Of a stretch of 5,468 nucleotides of DNA, positions 1 to 5,468 are shown piece by piece; within the stretch, counting starts at the first letter, position 1; every line of letters starts with the position of its first letter. Source of the DNA: an uncultured Lachnospiraceae bacterium (GTDB lineage Bacteria; Bacillota; Clostridia; Lachnospirales; Lachnospiraceae); the NCBI GenBank assembly GCA_946406305.1, contig CAMJKC010000112.1:1-5468 (forward strand), given 5' to 3'. The notes under the pieces are model-generated. The model had not been told where the DNA came from. It was given only the letters and a program-made list of their open reading frames with translations, and did not search any database. The translations under genes were made by a program, and so were the position numbers.

Positions 1-1
1 T

Positions 2-1363
2 TCAAAGTTTGAGTATTGGGAATTGCCAAATGGTTCTACAACTTCTGAGGCAATAGATATAAATCAATTCTTAGATTCGCATAATGGAGTAGAATTTAAG
101 GCACATTGGAGCACATTAAAATATTATGTAGTGTTTGACCCTAACGGCGGAGAAGGAACTCCAGTGTCAGTTCAAGTAATAGATGGAGCACCATACACAA
201 TACCTAATTTTGGATTTACTATGGCTAACCACTACATATCTTATTGGTCAACAAGTAAGACAGGAAGAGGTGGTAGAAGTTATACATTGAATCAAACAAT
301 AAACAATTTGTCCGCTATGGCTCAAGAAAATGAAGGATTAGTATTCTATGCTATGTGGTCGTCAAATACAACTGGAGTTAGAGTTAAAAGTGGTGGCTCT
401 GGTGGTGGAGGCGGCGGCGGTGGCGGCGGCGGTGGCGGCGGCGCCAGAACAGGTGGAGGTGTTTCTATAGGTGGTATAGGTATAGATAACTCAAGCAATA
501 TAACAAATAACACTAATACACCAGGTGCTGCACTCGCTATCAACACTGCAAATAAGATAACTGGAAATTGGGTATATGAGCCAAATTCAAATAAATGGTA
601 TTTCCAAGTTAATAACAATATAAAAGTAAATCAAGCAGATGGTGTGAGCAACATATCAGTATATGCTACAAACGGTATATATAGCATAAATGACAGTGGT
701 AAAGAATCATATTATGCATTTGACACAACAGGTGCTATGGTAAAAGGCTTATATAACTTCAACAATAAGACATACTATTTTGCAACAGAGGGAACTGAAG
801 TAGGAAAGATGCAACAAGGTTGGCAAAATGTGGCAGGTAGGATATTGTTCTTTGGCACAGATGGAGCAATGGCTACAAACACAGTAACCCCAGATGGCTA
901 TGTGGTAGATGCAGTAGGTAATATAGTAGGTAAGGAATCTGAATTAAAGATAAAAGAAGCAAGACAGAACTCACCTATAAAAGGAGTAGAAGTTTTAAAT
1001 CCACAATGGGATTACGATGCTGCAAGCAATACTTATAGATTAAGAATAAATAATGCAGGAACAACAGCTACAAACGGATGGTACACAGTTCTTGCAAATA
1101 ACAGATATAAGATATATAAATTTAATGCACTCGGTGTAATGCAAACAGGTATGATAGAAGATGGTGGATACACATATTACTTAAATGAGAAAGCAGGAGA
1201 TACTCAAGGAGAGATGGTTACAGGCATTGTATCTATAGCAGGAGCAGAATATTACTTTAATGATAATGCTAATAGTTCAATTCCATACGGTGCACTTGTA
1301 AAAAATGCTTCATTTGGTAATGGCTTAAGAACTGACCAATTTGGTGTGATTCACAGGAATTAA
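2..1363 (+). CDS. C-terminal part of a large surface protein: InlB B repeats, polyglycine linker, wall-binding repeats
   Basis: The frame is open from the window edge, so the gene starts upstream; 453 codons are visible before TAA at 1361. An in-frame TTG at 23 is not a credible start because it falls inside a repeat. Numbering from the first full codon, residues 1-36 are the tail of one InlB-type B repeat (Listeria-Bacteroides/Flg_new type, ending FKAHW). Residues 41-119 are a complete one (start YYVVFDPNGG, end FYAMW). A polyglycine linker follows (about 130-154), then wall-binding repeats from about 188 to the end with four G-x-M-[VQ]-x-G modules at 244, 268, 378 and 403, each followed by an aromatic YYF/YYL or FF strand. 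Known family role: B repeats act as spacers or binding modules, and such C-terminal repeats hold proteins non-covalently to wall polymers. I infer an extracellular, wall-attached protein. There is no LPXTG motif or C-terminal membrane segment. The ligand is unknown. Confidence 0.9.
   Translation, partial: SKFEYWELPNGSTTSEAIDINQFLDSHNGVEFKAHWSTLKYYVVFDPNGGEGTPVSVQVIDGAPYTIPNFGFTMANHYISYWSTSKTGRGGRSYTLNQTINNLSAMAQENEGLVFYAMWSSNTTGVRVKSGGSGGGGGGGGGGGGGGARTGGGVSIGGIGIDNSSNITNNTNTPGAALAINTANKITGNWVYEPNSNKWYFQVNNNIKVNQADGVSNISVYATNGIYSINDSGKESYYAFDTTGAMVKGLYNFNNKTYYFATEGTEVGKMQQGWQNVAGRILFFGTDGAMATNTVTPDGYVVDAVGNIVGKESELKIKEARQNSPIKGVEVLNPQWDYDAASNTYRLRINNAGTTATNGWYTVLANNRYKIYKFNALGVMQTGMIEDGGYTYYLNEKAGDTQGEMVTGIVSIAGAEYYFNDNANSSIPYGALVKNASFGNGLRTDQFGVIHRN
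122..358 (+). other. Complete InlB-type B repeat (Listeria-Bacteroides repeat) domain
   Basis: These 79 residues start with YYVVFDPNGGEGTP, matching the family's usual opening (hydrophobic-x-F-x-x-N-G-G), continue through a central Y-x-x-x-W (YISYWST) and end with the usual aromatic-Ala-x-Trp (FYAMW). The end of a preceding copy (FKAHW) closes at 109, so at least two copies sit in tandem and more probably lie upstream. The fold is known to be ubiquitin-like in Listeria InlB; the ligand here cannot be told. Confidence 0.8.
389..460 (+). repeat. GGC/GGT codon run encoding a polyglycine linker
   Basis: Codons 401-442 encode 14 glycines in a row, flanked by SGGS before and ARTGGG after. The DNA contains a 12-base unit (three GGC then GGT) at 410-421 and 422-433, with a third copy at 434-445 that ends in GCC. 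It is a sharp GC-rich island in AT-rich coding sequence. It joins the B repeats to the wall-binding part and probably acts as a flexible hinge. Slippage in units of three bases would change linker length without breaking the frame. Confidence 0.9.
563..1360 (+). repeat. Wall/glucan-binding-type repeats in two duplicated halves
   Basis: Four modules align: GAMVKG (starting 731), GKMQQG (803), GVMQTG (1133) and GEMVTG (1208). Each is followed about 10 residues later by paired aromatics. The pairs are 24 and 25 residues apart. Each pair is preceded by a similar block: WVYEPNSNKWYFQVNN from 569 and WDYDAASNTYRLRINN from 1007. So the C-terminus is two copies of a unit of about 135-146 residues. 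The pattern fits the choline/glucan-binding repeat superfamily, but the repeats are diverged from the classical tryptophan-rich form, so choline as the ligand is not assured. Confidence 0.7.
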
Positions 1364-1377
1364 AAAATAGTTAGTAA

Positions 1378-1407
1378 TCATAGGCTTATTGAAAAATAGG
1401 CCTATGA
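1378..1407 (+). terminator. Intergenic hairpin with GAAA tetraloop, possible weak terminator
   Basis: The left arm TCATAGGCTTATT (1378-1390) pairs with the right arm AATAGGCCTATGA (1395-1407) over 13 positions with one G-U wobble, closing a GAAA loop of the stable GNRA type. It starts 14 bases after the stop codon of the upstream gene, where a terminator is expected. On the plus strand it is followed by A runs, not a T run, so it is not a standard intrinsic terminator in that direction. On the minus strand it is followed by a T-rich stretch, but no minus-strand gene needs it. It could instead protect or process the upstream mRNA end. Confidence 0.45.
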
Positions 1408-1428
1408 AAAAAATAGAAAAAAACATGT

Positions 1429-1433
1429 GAGGT
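1429..1433 (+). promoter_or_regulatory. Ribosome binding site of the large secreted protein gene
   Basis: GAGGT lies 6 bases before the ATG at 1440 and is complementary to the 3' end of 16S rRNA. It fixes the start, which also gives a complete signal peptide directly downstream. Confidence 0.8.
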
Positions 1434-1439
1434 ATCAAT

Positions 1440-1526
1440 ATGTTTAACGAAAAAGTTAAAAGAATAACATCTATAGTCTTGATTGTTTGTATGACTATAT
1501 GTAGCAATGGTTTTTCATCCCTTGCC
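1440..1526 (+). other. Sec signal peptide, residues 1-29
   Basis: A basic n-region (MFNEKVKR) is followed by a hydrophobic core at about residues 9-21 (ITSIVLIVCMTIC), then a short polar stretch and S-L-A before D-G, which fits signal peptidase I cleavage after Ala29. The core contains Cys17 and Cys21, but neither sits in a lipobox of the L-[AS]-[GA]-C type, so a lipoprotein is unlikely. The acidic mature N-terminus suits export. Confidence 0.85.
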
Positions 1527-4500
1527 GATGGTATTGATGAATTTTATGAGAGTAGTATTGATTATGCCGGAGATAGGTATAAGGACTACAGAGATGAGAG
1601 CCATGAGGAATATTACGAGGAGACCACTGTAATAAAAGGCAACACAGTTGATGGTGTTCCGGCTGACGGTGATATTGATGGTGATATAGTTTTGGGTGAG
1701 GGAGCTTCAAACACTGATACTGCTAAGGGTGATTTGAAGCAAGAAGAGTTAGCAGAAGAAGATGATTCAGAAAAAAATACTGAGTCTGATTTTGCTACTC
1801 CTGATTCAGAAATAATTCCTACAGGGAAGGAGTCTATAGATGGTGATACCAAATATGTAGAAGAGCCAGAAGAAGATGAAACACATGTCGTTGAAGAAGA
1901 GACAAAAGAAACTGAGACAGATATAAAAGAGAGCGAGGAAGAGAGTAAAGAAGAAAGCAAAGAGACAAGTGAGTCTGAAAGCGAAACTGAAACTATAGTA
2001 GAAAGTGAAGAAACAAGTACTAAAGAGAGTGAAGAGACAAGTAATAAAGAAAGTGAAAGTGAAACTATAGTTGAGAGTGAAACAGAGAGTAAAGAAACAG
2101 AAACAGAAACTAAAGAAACAGAGACTGAAGAGACAGAGACTAAAGAGACAGAAAGTGTAGTAGCTGAAGAAACAAAAGATAATATCTCAACAGAGAGTGA
2201 GATTGAAACTGTTTCAGAAGAAAATATAGCAACAGAAAGTGAAGTGTTAGAAGATGTAGCAACAGAGAGTGAAATGAGTGATTTAGAGTACTTAAAAACT
2301 ATATCAACTGCAAGTGATTTAGTTTTAGTAAAATCAACAGAGAGTAATGTAGTTGTTAAAACAATAACAAGATATATAAGAGCTACAGAAAGTATAGCTA
2401 CAAAAAGTGAGTGGAGAATTAAAAAATTGCTCATGGAGGACCAAGTAGGATATACTAAAGTTTTACCTGAAAGTGAATATAGAAAACAATTTGCAGATAC
2501 TGTTAAAGTGTTACTTCTTGATCAATATGGCAATGAAAAAGTAGTTAGGGTAAAAGCAGACTGGATTATAGATGCAGTAGATTTAACATTTGAAAATACT
2601 ATAGAAGATTATCAAAGTAAACAAAAGGCTTTAAATGAAGATAAGACAATCATAACAAAAGAATTTGATGATGTTGATATTGAAAATGTGACAGATGACA
2701 AGAAGAATACAGTTGAAAAAAATGACAATGGCGAGTATGTAGAAAAAGAGTGGGTAGGTGAAGTTGTAGATTCATCTGTAAAAAATGACAATGTATTAGA
2801 AGTAAAAGTTGTTACTAAAAATACTAATTTGGCAGATGAAAATTTAGACGAAGACTCAATAGAAGAGGAAAATGTAGTAGTTTATGGAAGCAGTGAAGAA
2901 TTTGAAAAAAATGAAAAAGAATTAAAAGAGAACAGTGCTTATGATTCAGTTGTAGAAAATGTTAAATATGAATATGTAGATGTATATGTTGATGGAACTG
3001 AAGGAAAACTTCTTGCAAATGAGGTTGATTTGAAGGAAGAGAAAGGTATAGTAGGTAATGCTGCTTCAACATATAAAGCAAAGGATGCAAAAATTGGTAG
3101 CGAAATCCATGCTCGTATAGATAGAGAAAAATTAGCATATCGTGTAGCACAAGTTTTAGCTATGGAAGAAGCAAAGTATAACGAGCAAAATAAAAAGCTT
3201 CAAAATGAAGATGAAAAGAATGTAGAAAGTAGTGAAATTGTAGAAATTGTATCAACAGCAAATGAAATTGATGAAGTTGACGAAACAGTAGAGACGAGTG
3301 AAAATAATGAAGAAGTAGTAGAAAGAGAAGAGACAAAAGAAACAGAAGAAGTAGAAACGAGTGAGACAGAAAATGTAGAAGAAGATATTGAAGAGACAGA
3401 GAATTATGAAGAACCAACAGAATTTGTTGAAGACGAAGTATATGAAGAAGAAGCAGTTAAAAATGAAATGAGATTAGAAACTGCAGCATTTGCATTGACA
3501 GGAACAGTTGATCAAAGTGACTATGAGAAAGAAGAGACAAATGTAGAAATAGATGAAAGTGTAGATGAGAACACAAATGTAGGAATAGATGAAGGTGTAG
3601 ATGAAAGTATAGGTGAGGATATAGATGAGTCTTTAAGTGATGTTGACTTGATTAATAATTCAGGTGTTCTTTTAGACCCAGATGAATTTGAAGAGCCAGA
3701 CTTGGTGTTTTATGGTGCTGCAGACCATTCCGTTGCTGCACATCCTATGTGTGGTTTTCAATGTTATGGTCGATACACACATTCTAAAATAACATTGCGG
3801 CATGAAGTTATTTCTGAGAGTCTTTGGAAAAGTATAAGTACAAATGTGGTAAAAAAAGCTACTTGGTCTAGTAGTAATTATTATTTATCTACAGATATAA
3901 GAATAGATGAAGAGATAGTAGTTGCAGATAAATTAGAAAATCAGGCCTCACACTTTGTTTTGTGTTTAAATGGAAAGACACTTACATTTGGATACAATGG
4001 TTTTATTAACTTTATAGGCGGAAATCAATACTTAAGTATATGTAACTGTTACACATATTCTGGAAAGATAACAGCAGATTATTATGCAGATATTATAGAT
4101 TCACCTACTGGTGGTGACTTATCTACTATAAAGAAAAGTGAAAAATATCGTTTGAAAGAAGGCTCAACACAAGGAACAAAGGCACTTATAAGAATGTCAG
4201 CTACTGGTAATTGTTATGTAGGGTTATATGGGATATCAATAGAAGATGTTCGTTCTATGATACCAAATGAAGTTGGTGGTGAGTGGCAAGGAGCAAATCA
4301 AGAAAGTGCAGCATTTCTTTATATAGCAACATCATCAGATGTAGAGGAAGGAAAAGATTTAGCCAACTATACAATTGAAGTGTATAACGTAAAAGCAAAA
4401 AGACTTATAGGAACACAAGGTGGATTAATTTGCGCTAACTATGTTAACAGTTTTGTAATGGAAAAAAGTTCTTTTATTGGCTGTATGGCATATAAAGGTG

Positions 4501-5468
4501 CAGTAGTAAATATAAAATACTGTGATTTTAGTTTTGGTCATTTAATTCTGTATAACAATACAATAGGAGGAACAGATAGCTTAAGAGAAAGTGGAAATGA
4601 TGAATTAGGACAAGAGAGGTCTCAGTATGAAGCGGTGTATGAAGAAGGTAACTCTTATCCTTGGATATACAAAAGATCACTTGATATAGAGAGATATGTA
4701 AAAACTGATGGGACAAAGAAAAAGGATACTATAAAAGATGTATTTCAAAGCCCAGTGAATCCATATGGTGCTGATGAACCAAATGGTTTGCTTTTATTCC
4801 AAAATGTAAGAACCAGTATGGAAATTGAAGATAATACATTTCAATATTCAAATACTTTTGATAACTGTGGTGTTTTGACTATTACACAAGCAAAAAATTT
4901 AATGAGCTTGGAAGAAATAGAAGTAAAAATTAAAAATAATAGTTTTATTGGAAATAAAGACATAAGTAAGGGAACACTTGATTCAAAAATAGGTATTGGA
5001 TTTACATTTATTGGTGGTGAAAGAAGTGGGGATTATGTTTATGTAAATTTAGATAAAAATGTATTCTCTCGTAATGTAAGTAAGGGTAGAAGTTCTGGTG
5101 GTGCTGCCTGTTCAAATGTGAAAAAAGTTGATTTAAATATACAAAAAGGAGTTACAACCCCATCTGTAATTGCATATGAAGATAGTACATCAGAAGGAAA
5201 TGGTGGTGTATTTAGATTTTGCAATGTAGGAGAGGTAAATATTGCGAATACTACTTTTGCGAAAAACTATACAAAATATAATGGCGGTGCAATATCTTTT
5301 GAAGGTTGCAAAAAAGTAGATATAGCTGATGGTGTAAAATTTGAAAATAATATAGCTCACTTCTATGGTGGGGCATTGTCATTTAAAGACACTAAAATAG
5401 CCACCATAAGTAATGCTAATTTTAAAAATAATGCAGTCGCAAGTGGTTTAGAATATGTAGTTACTTTA
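1440..5468 (+). CDS. Giant secreted surface protein, N-terminal 1343 residues: acidic stalks and Pmp-like beta-helix (3' end missing)
   Basis: I followed the frame from ATG 1440 to the window end and found no stop, so the gene continues beyond it. Order: signal peptide (1-29); acidic Ser/Glu/Thr/Lys stalk (about 141-280); ATES-type repeats (250-324); an unrecognised central region (about 325-555) and a charged helical stretch (about 555-596); a second acidic stalk (about 577-735); a C-x3-C/His motif (768-788); the beta-helix entry motif YYLSTD (814-819) with LCLNGK (841-846); then beta-helix sequence to the edge, with FxxN at 1169, 1209, 1273, 1301 and 1328 and GGA at 1220, 1282 and 1310. FxxN and GGA motifs define chlamydial polymorphic membrane protein repeats, but similar beta-helices are common in Gram-positive surface proteins. 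I infer an extracellular adhesin-like protein; no catalytic residues are recognisable. No wall anchor is visible yet, and it would be expected past the window end. It starts 76 bases after the upstream gene, in the same direction. Confidence 0.93.
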   Translation, partial: MFNEKVKRITSIVLIVCMTICSNGFSSLADGIDEFYESSIDYAGDRYKDYRDESHEEYYEETTVIKGNTVDGVPADGDIDGDIVLGEGASNTDTAKGDLKQEELAEEDDSEKNTESDFATPDSEIIPTGKESIDGDTKYVEEPEEDETHVVEEETKETETDIKESEEESKEESKETSESESETETIVESEETSTKESEETSNKESESETIVESETESKETETETKETETEETETKETESVVAEETKDNISTESEIETVSEENIATESEVLEDVATESEMSDLEYLKTISTASDLVLVKSTESNVVVKTITRYIRATESIATKSEWRIKKLLMEDQVGYTKVLPESEYRKQFADTVKVLLLDQYGNEKVVRVKADWIIDAVDLTFENTIEDYQSKQKALNEDKTIITKEFDDVDIENVTDDKKNTVEKNDNGEYVEKEWVGEVVDSSVKNDNVLEVKVVTKNTNLADENLDEDSIEEENVVVYGSSEEFEKNEKELKENSAYDSVVENVKYEYVDVYVDGTEGKLLANEVDLKEEKGIVGNAASTYKAKDAKIGSEIHARIDREKLAYRVAQVLAMEEAKYNEQNKKLQNEDEKNVESSEIVEIVSTANEIDEVDETVETSENNEEVVEREETKETEEVETSETENVEEDIEETENYEEPTEFVEDEVYEEEAVKNEMRLETAAFALTGTVDQSDYEKEETNVEIDESVDENTNVGIDEGVDESIGEDIDESLSDVDLINNSGVLLDPDEFEEPDLVFYGAADHSVAAHPMCGFQCYGRYTHSKITLRHEVISESLWKSISTNVVKKATWSSSNYYLSTDIRIDEEIVVADKLENQASHFVLCLNGKTLTFGYNGFINFIGGNQYLSICNCYTYSGKITADYYADIIDSPTGGDLSTIKKSEKYRLKEGSTQGTKALIRMSATGNCYVGLYGISIEDVRSMIPNEVGGEWQGANQESAAFLYIATSSDVEEGKDLANYTIEVYNVKAKRLIGTQGGLICANYVNSFVMEKSSFIGCMAYKGAVVNIKYCDFSFGHLILYNNTIGGTDSLRESGNDELGQERSQYEAVYEEGNSYPWIYKRSLDIERYVKTDGTKKKDTIKDVFQSPVNPYGADEPNGLLLFQNVRTSMEIEDNTFQYSNTFDNCGVLTITQAKNLMSLEEIEVKIKNNSFIGNKDISKGTLDSKIGIGFTFIGGERSGDYVYVNLDKNVFSRNVSKGRSSGGAACSNVKKVDLNIQKGVTTPSVIAYEDSTSEGNGGVFRFCNVGEVNIANTTFAKNYTKYNGGAISFEGCKKVDIADGVKFENNIAHFYGGALSFKDTKIATISNANFKNNAVASGLEYVVTL
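1860..2279 (+). repeat. Low-complexity Ser/Glu/Thr/Lys-rich stalk
   Basis: Residues 141-280 are almost entirely Glu, Ser, Thr and Lys. Short motifs recur: KETE, KESE, EETS, and ETIVESE at residues 184-190 and 208-214, which are 72 bases apart. The coding strand is very purine-rich (GAA, GAG, AGT, ACA, AAA codons). Such a segment is likely disordered and extended, and may serve as a spacer or be glycosylated on Ser/Thr; the glycosylation is speculation. Confidence 0.85.
2187..2411 (+). repeat. Seven spaced (A/S)T-x-S motifs
   Basis: STESE at residue 250, ATESE at 264 and 274, STASD at 289, STESN at 299, ATESI at 315 and ATKSE at 320. Spacing is 14, 10, 15, 10, 16 and 5 residues. The motif continues while the sequence between copies becomes more hydrophobic (for example DLVLVK and NVVVKTITRYI), so it bridges the acidic stalk and the central region. 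No function is known to me. Confidence 0.65.
3168..3659 (+). repeat. Second acidic Glu/Val/Asp/Thr-rich stalk
   Basis: Residues 577-740 are dominated by Glu and Asp, with fewer Lys than the first stalk. They include runs such as ETSENNEEVVEREETKETEE and several EE-rich blocks. One more hydrophobic island (MRLETAAFALTGTV, starting near residue 676) breaks it. It separates the central region from the Cys/His motif and beta-helix and is probably a spacer. Confidence 0.75.
3537..3608 (+). repeat. 36-bp tandem repeat, two copies
   Basis: Twelve codons at 3537-3572 (TNVEIDESVDEN) are repeated at 3573-3608 (TNVGIDEGVDES) with 5 base differences in 36. A decayed part-copy (IGEDIDES) follows. It is a recent in-frame duplication within the second acidic stalk and changes stalk length by multiples of 12 residues. 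Confidence 0.85.
3741..3977 (+). other. Cys/His motif and beta-helix entry motif (YYL..D / LCLNG)
   Basis: H768-P-M-C771-G-F-Q-C775 with H781 and H788 is followed by W796, W809, YYLSTD at 814-819 and LCLNGK at 841-846. From memory, Clostridia surface proteins often carry an H-x-x-C-G block, then a Trp, then a YYLT-D strand and an LCLNG turn at the start of a beta-helix. This entry matches in order and rough spacing. The C-x3-C plus His set could bind a metal, which is inference. Confidence 0.7.
4440..5468 (+). repeat. Right-handed beta-helix with Pmp-like FxxN / GGA rungs, continuing past the window
   Basis: Residues 1001-1343 carry repeated F-x-x-N motifs: FIGN at 1169, FSRN at 1209, FAKN at 1273, FENN at 1301 and FKNN at 1328. 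They alternate with GGA or GGV at 1220, 1255, 1282 and 1310. In the last three rungs the period is 27-28 residues, as expected for parallel beta-helix coils. Earlier degenerate rungs include SSFIGC near 1012 and NTFQYS near 1134. A hydrophilic insertion at about 1045-1114 interrupts the helix. The fold is a confident family-level call; the ligand is unknown. Confidence 0.8.

Noticed and set aside
23..25. TTG as a start codon for gene 1
   Set aside because: The frame is open upstream to the window edge and the position falls inside a B repeat, with no ribosome binding site before it.
346..618. 90-codon minus-strand frame with a polyproline run
   Set aside because: The proline run is the reverse complement of the polyglycine codons of gene 1; it is a shadow.
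1389..1417. Possible -35 TTGAAA at 1389 with a -10 near 1412
   Set aside because: The -10 candidate (AATAGA) is a poor match, and the -35 lies inside the hairpin, so a promoter here is not supported.
1325..1507. 60-codon minus-strand frame across the intergenic gap, hydrophobic
   Set aside because: It overlaps the end of gene 1 and the signal peptide codons of gene 2; the hydrophobicity comes from AT-rich DNA, and I see no domain or conserved motif in it.
1860..2279. Repetitive DNA resembling a CRISPR or minisatellite array
   Set aside because: The repeats are codon-level and irregular, without constant repeat units or unique spacers; they reflect protein low complexity.
1613..2434. 273-codon minus-strand frame, Ser/Val/Leu-rich
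   Set aside because: It lies antisense to the Ser/Glu/Thr/Lys stalk of the real gene, has low-complexity composition that mirrors the sense codons, and shows no credible domain.
2962..5224. Several short minus-strand frames of 61-85 codons (2962-3150, 3160-3417, 4528-4716, 5039-5224)
   Set aside because: All are antisense to the continuous plus-strand frame and have compositions expected from its reverse complement.

Overview
The window looks like chromosome from a low-GC Gram-positive bacterium of the Clostridia, most likely Lachnospiraceae or a close relative. The basis is AT-rich DNA with A/T-ending codons, a GAGGT-type ribosome binding site, and protein modules typical of cell-surface proteins in that group (InlB-type B repeats, glucan/choline-binding-type wall repeats, the 'YYL..D / LCLNG' beta-helix entry motif). 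The family assignment is inference from module content. No RNA gene, insertion sequence, CRISPR array or phage gene was seen.

Layout: (1) Positions 2-1363, plus strand: the 3' end of a large surface-protein gene that begins upstream. It encodes the end of one B repeat, one complete B repeat, a 14-glycine linker, and a wall-binding region that is itself an internal duplication. (2) Positions 1364-1439: a 76-base gap with a 13-bp perfect-or-wobble hairpin closed by GAAA, then an A-rich stretch and a ribosome binding site. (3) Positions 1440-5468, plus strand: one uninterrupted reading frame of 1343 codons that leaves the window without a stop. It encodes a secreted giant protein: signal peptide, long acidic Ser/Glu/Thr/Lys-rich stalk, a central region I do not recognise, a second acidic stalk with a 36-bp tandem repeat, a Cys/His motif, the LCLNG entry motif, and a right-handed beta-helix with FxxN / GGA rungs like those of chlamydial Pmp proteins.

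The two genes are co-oriented and close together. Gene 1 shows the C-terminal half of a typical surface protein and gene 2 the N-terminal half, so this may be a tandem set of related giant surface proteins, probably for adhesion or host and community interaction. Every other longer open frame here lies on the minus strand inside these two genes; they are shadows, kept open largely by the strong purine bias of the coding strand. Nothing shows a wholly new type of system. The most open questions are the unrecognised central region of gene 2 and its missing C-terminus.
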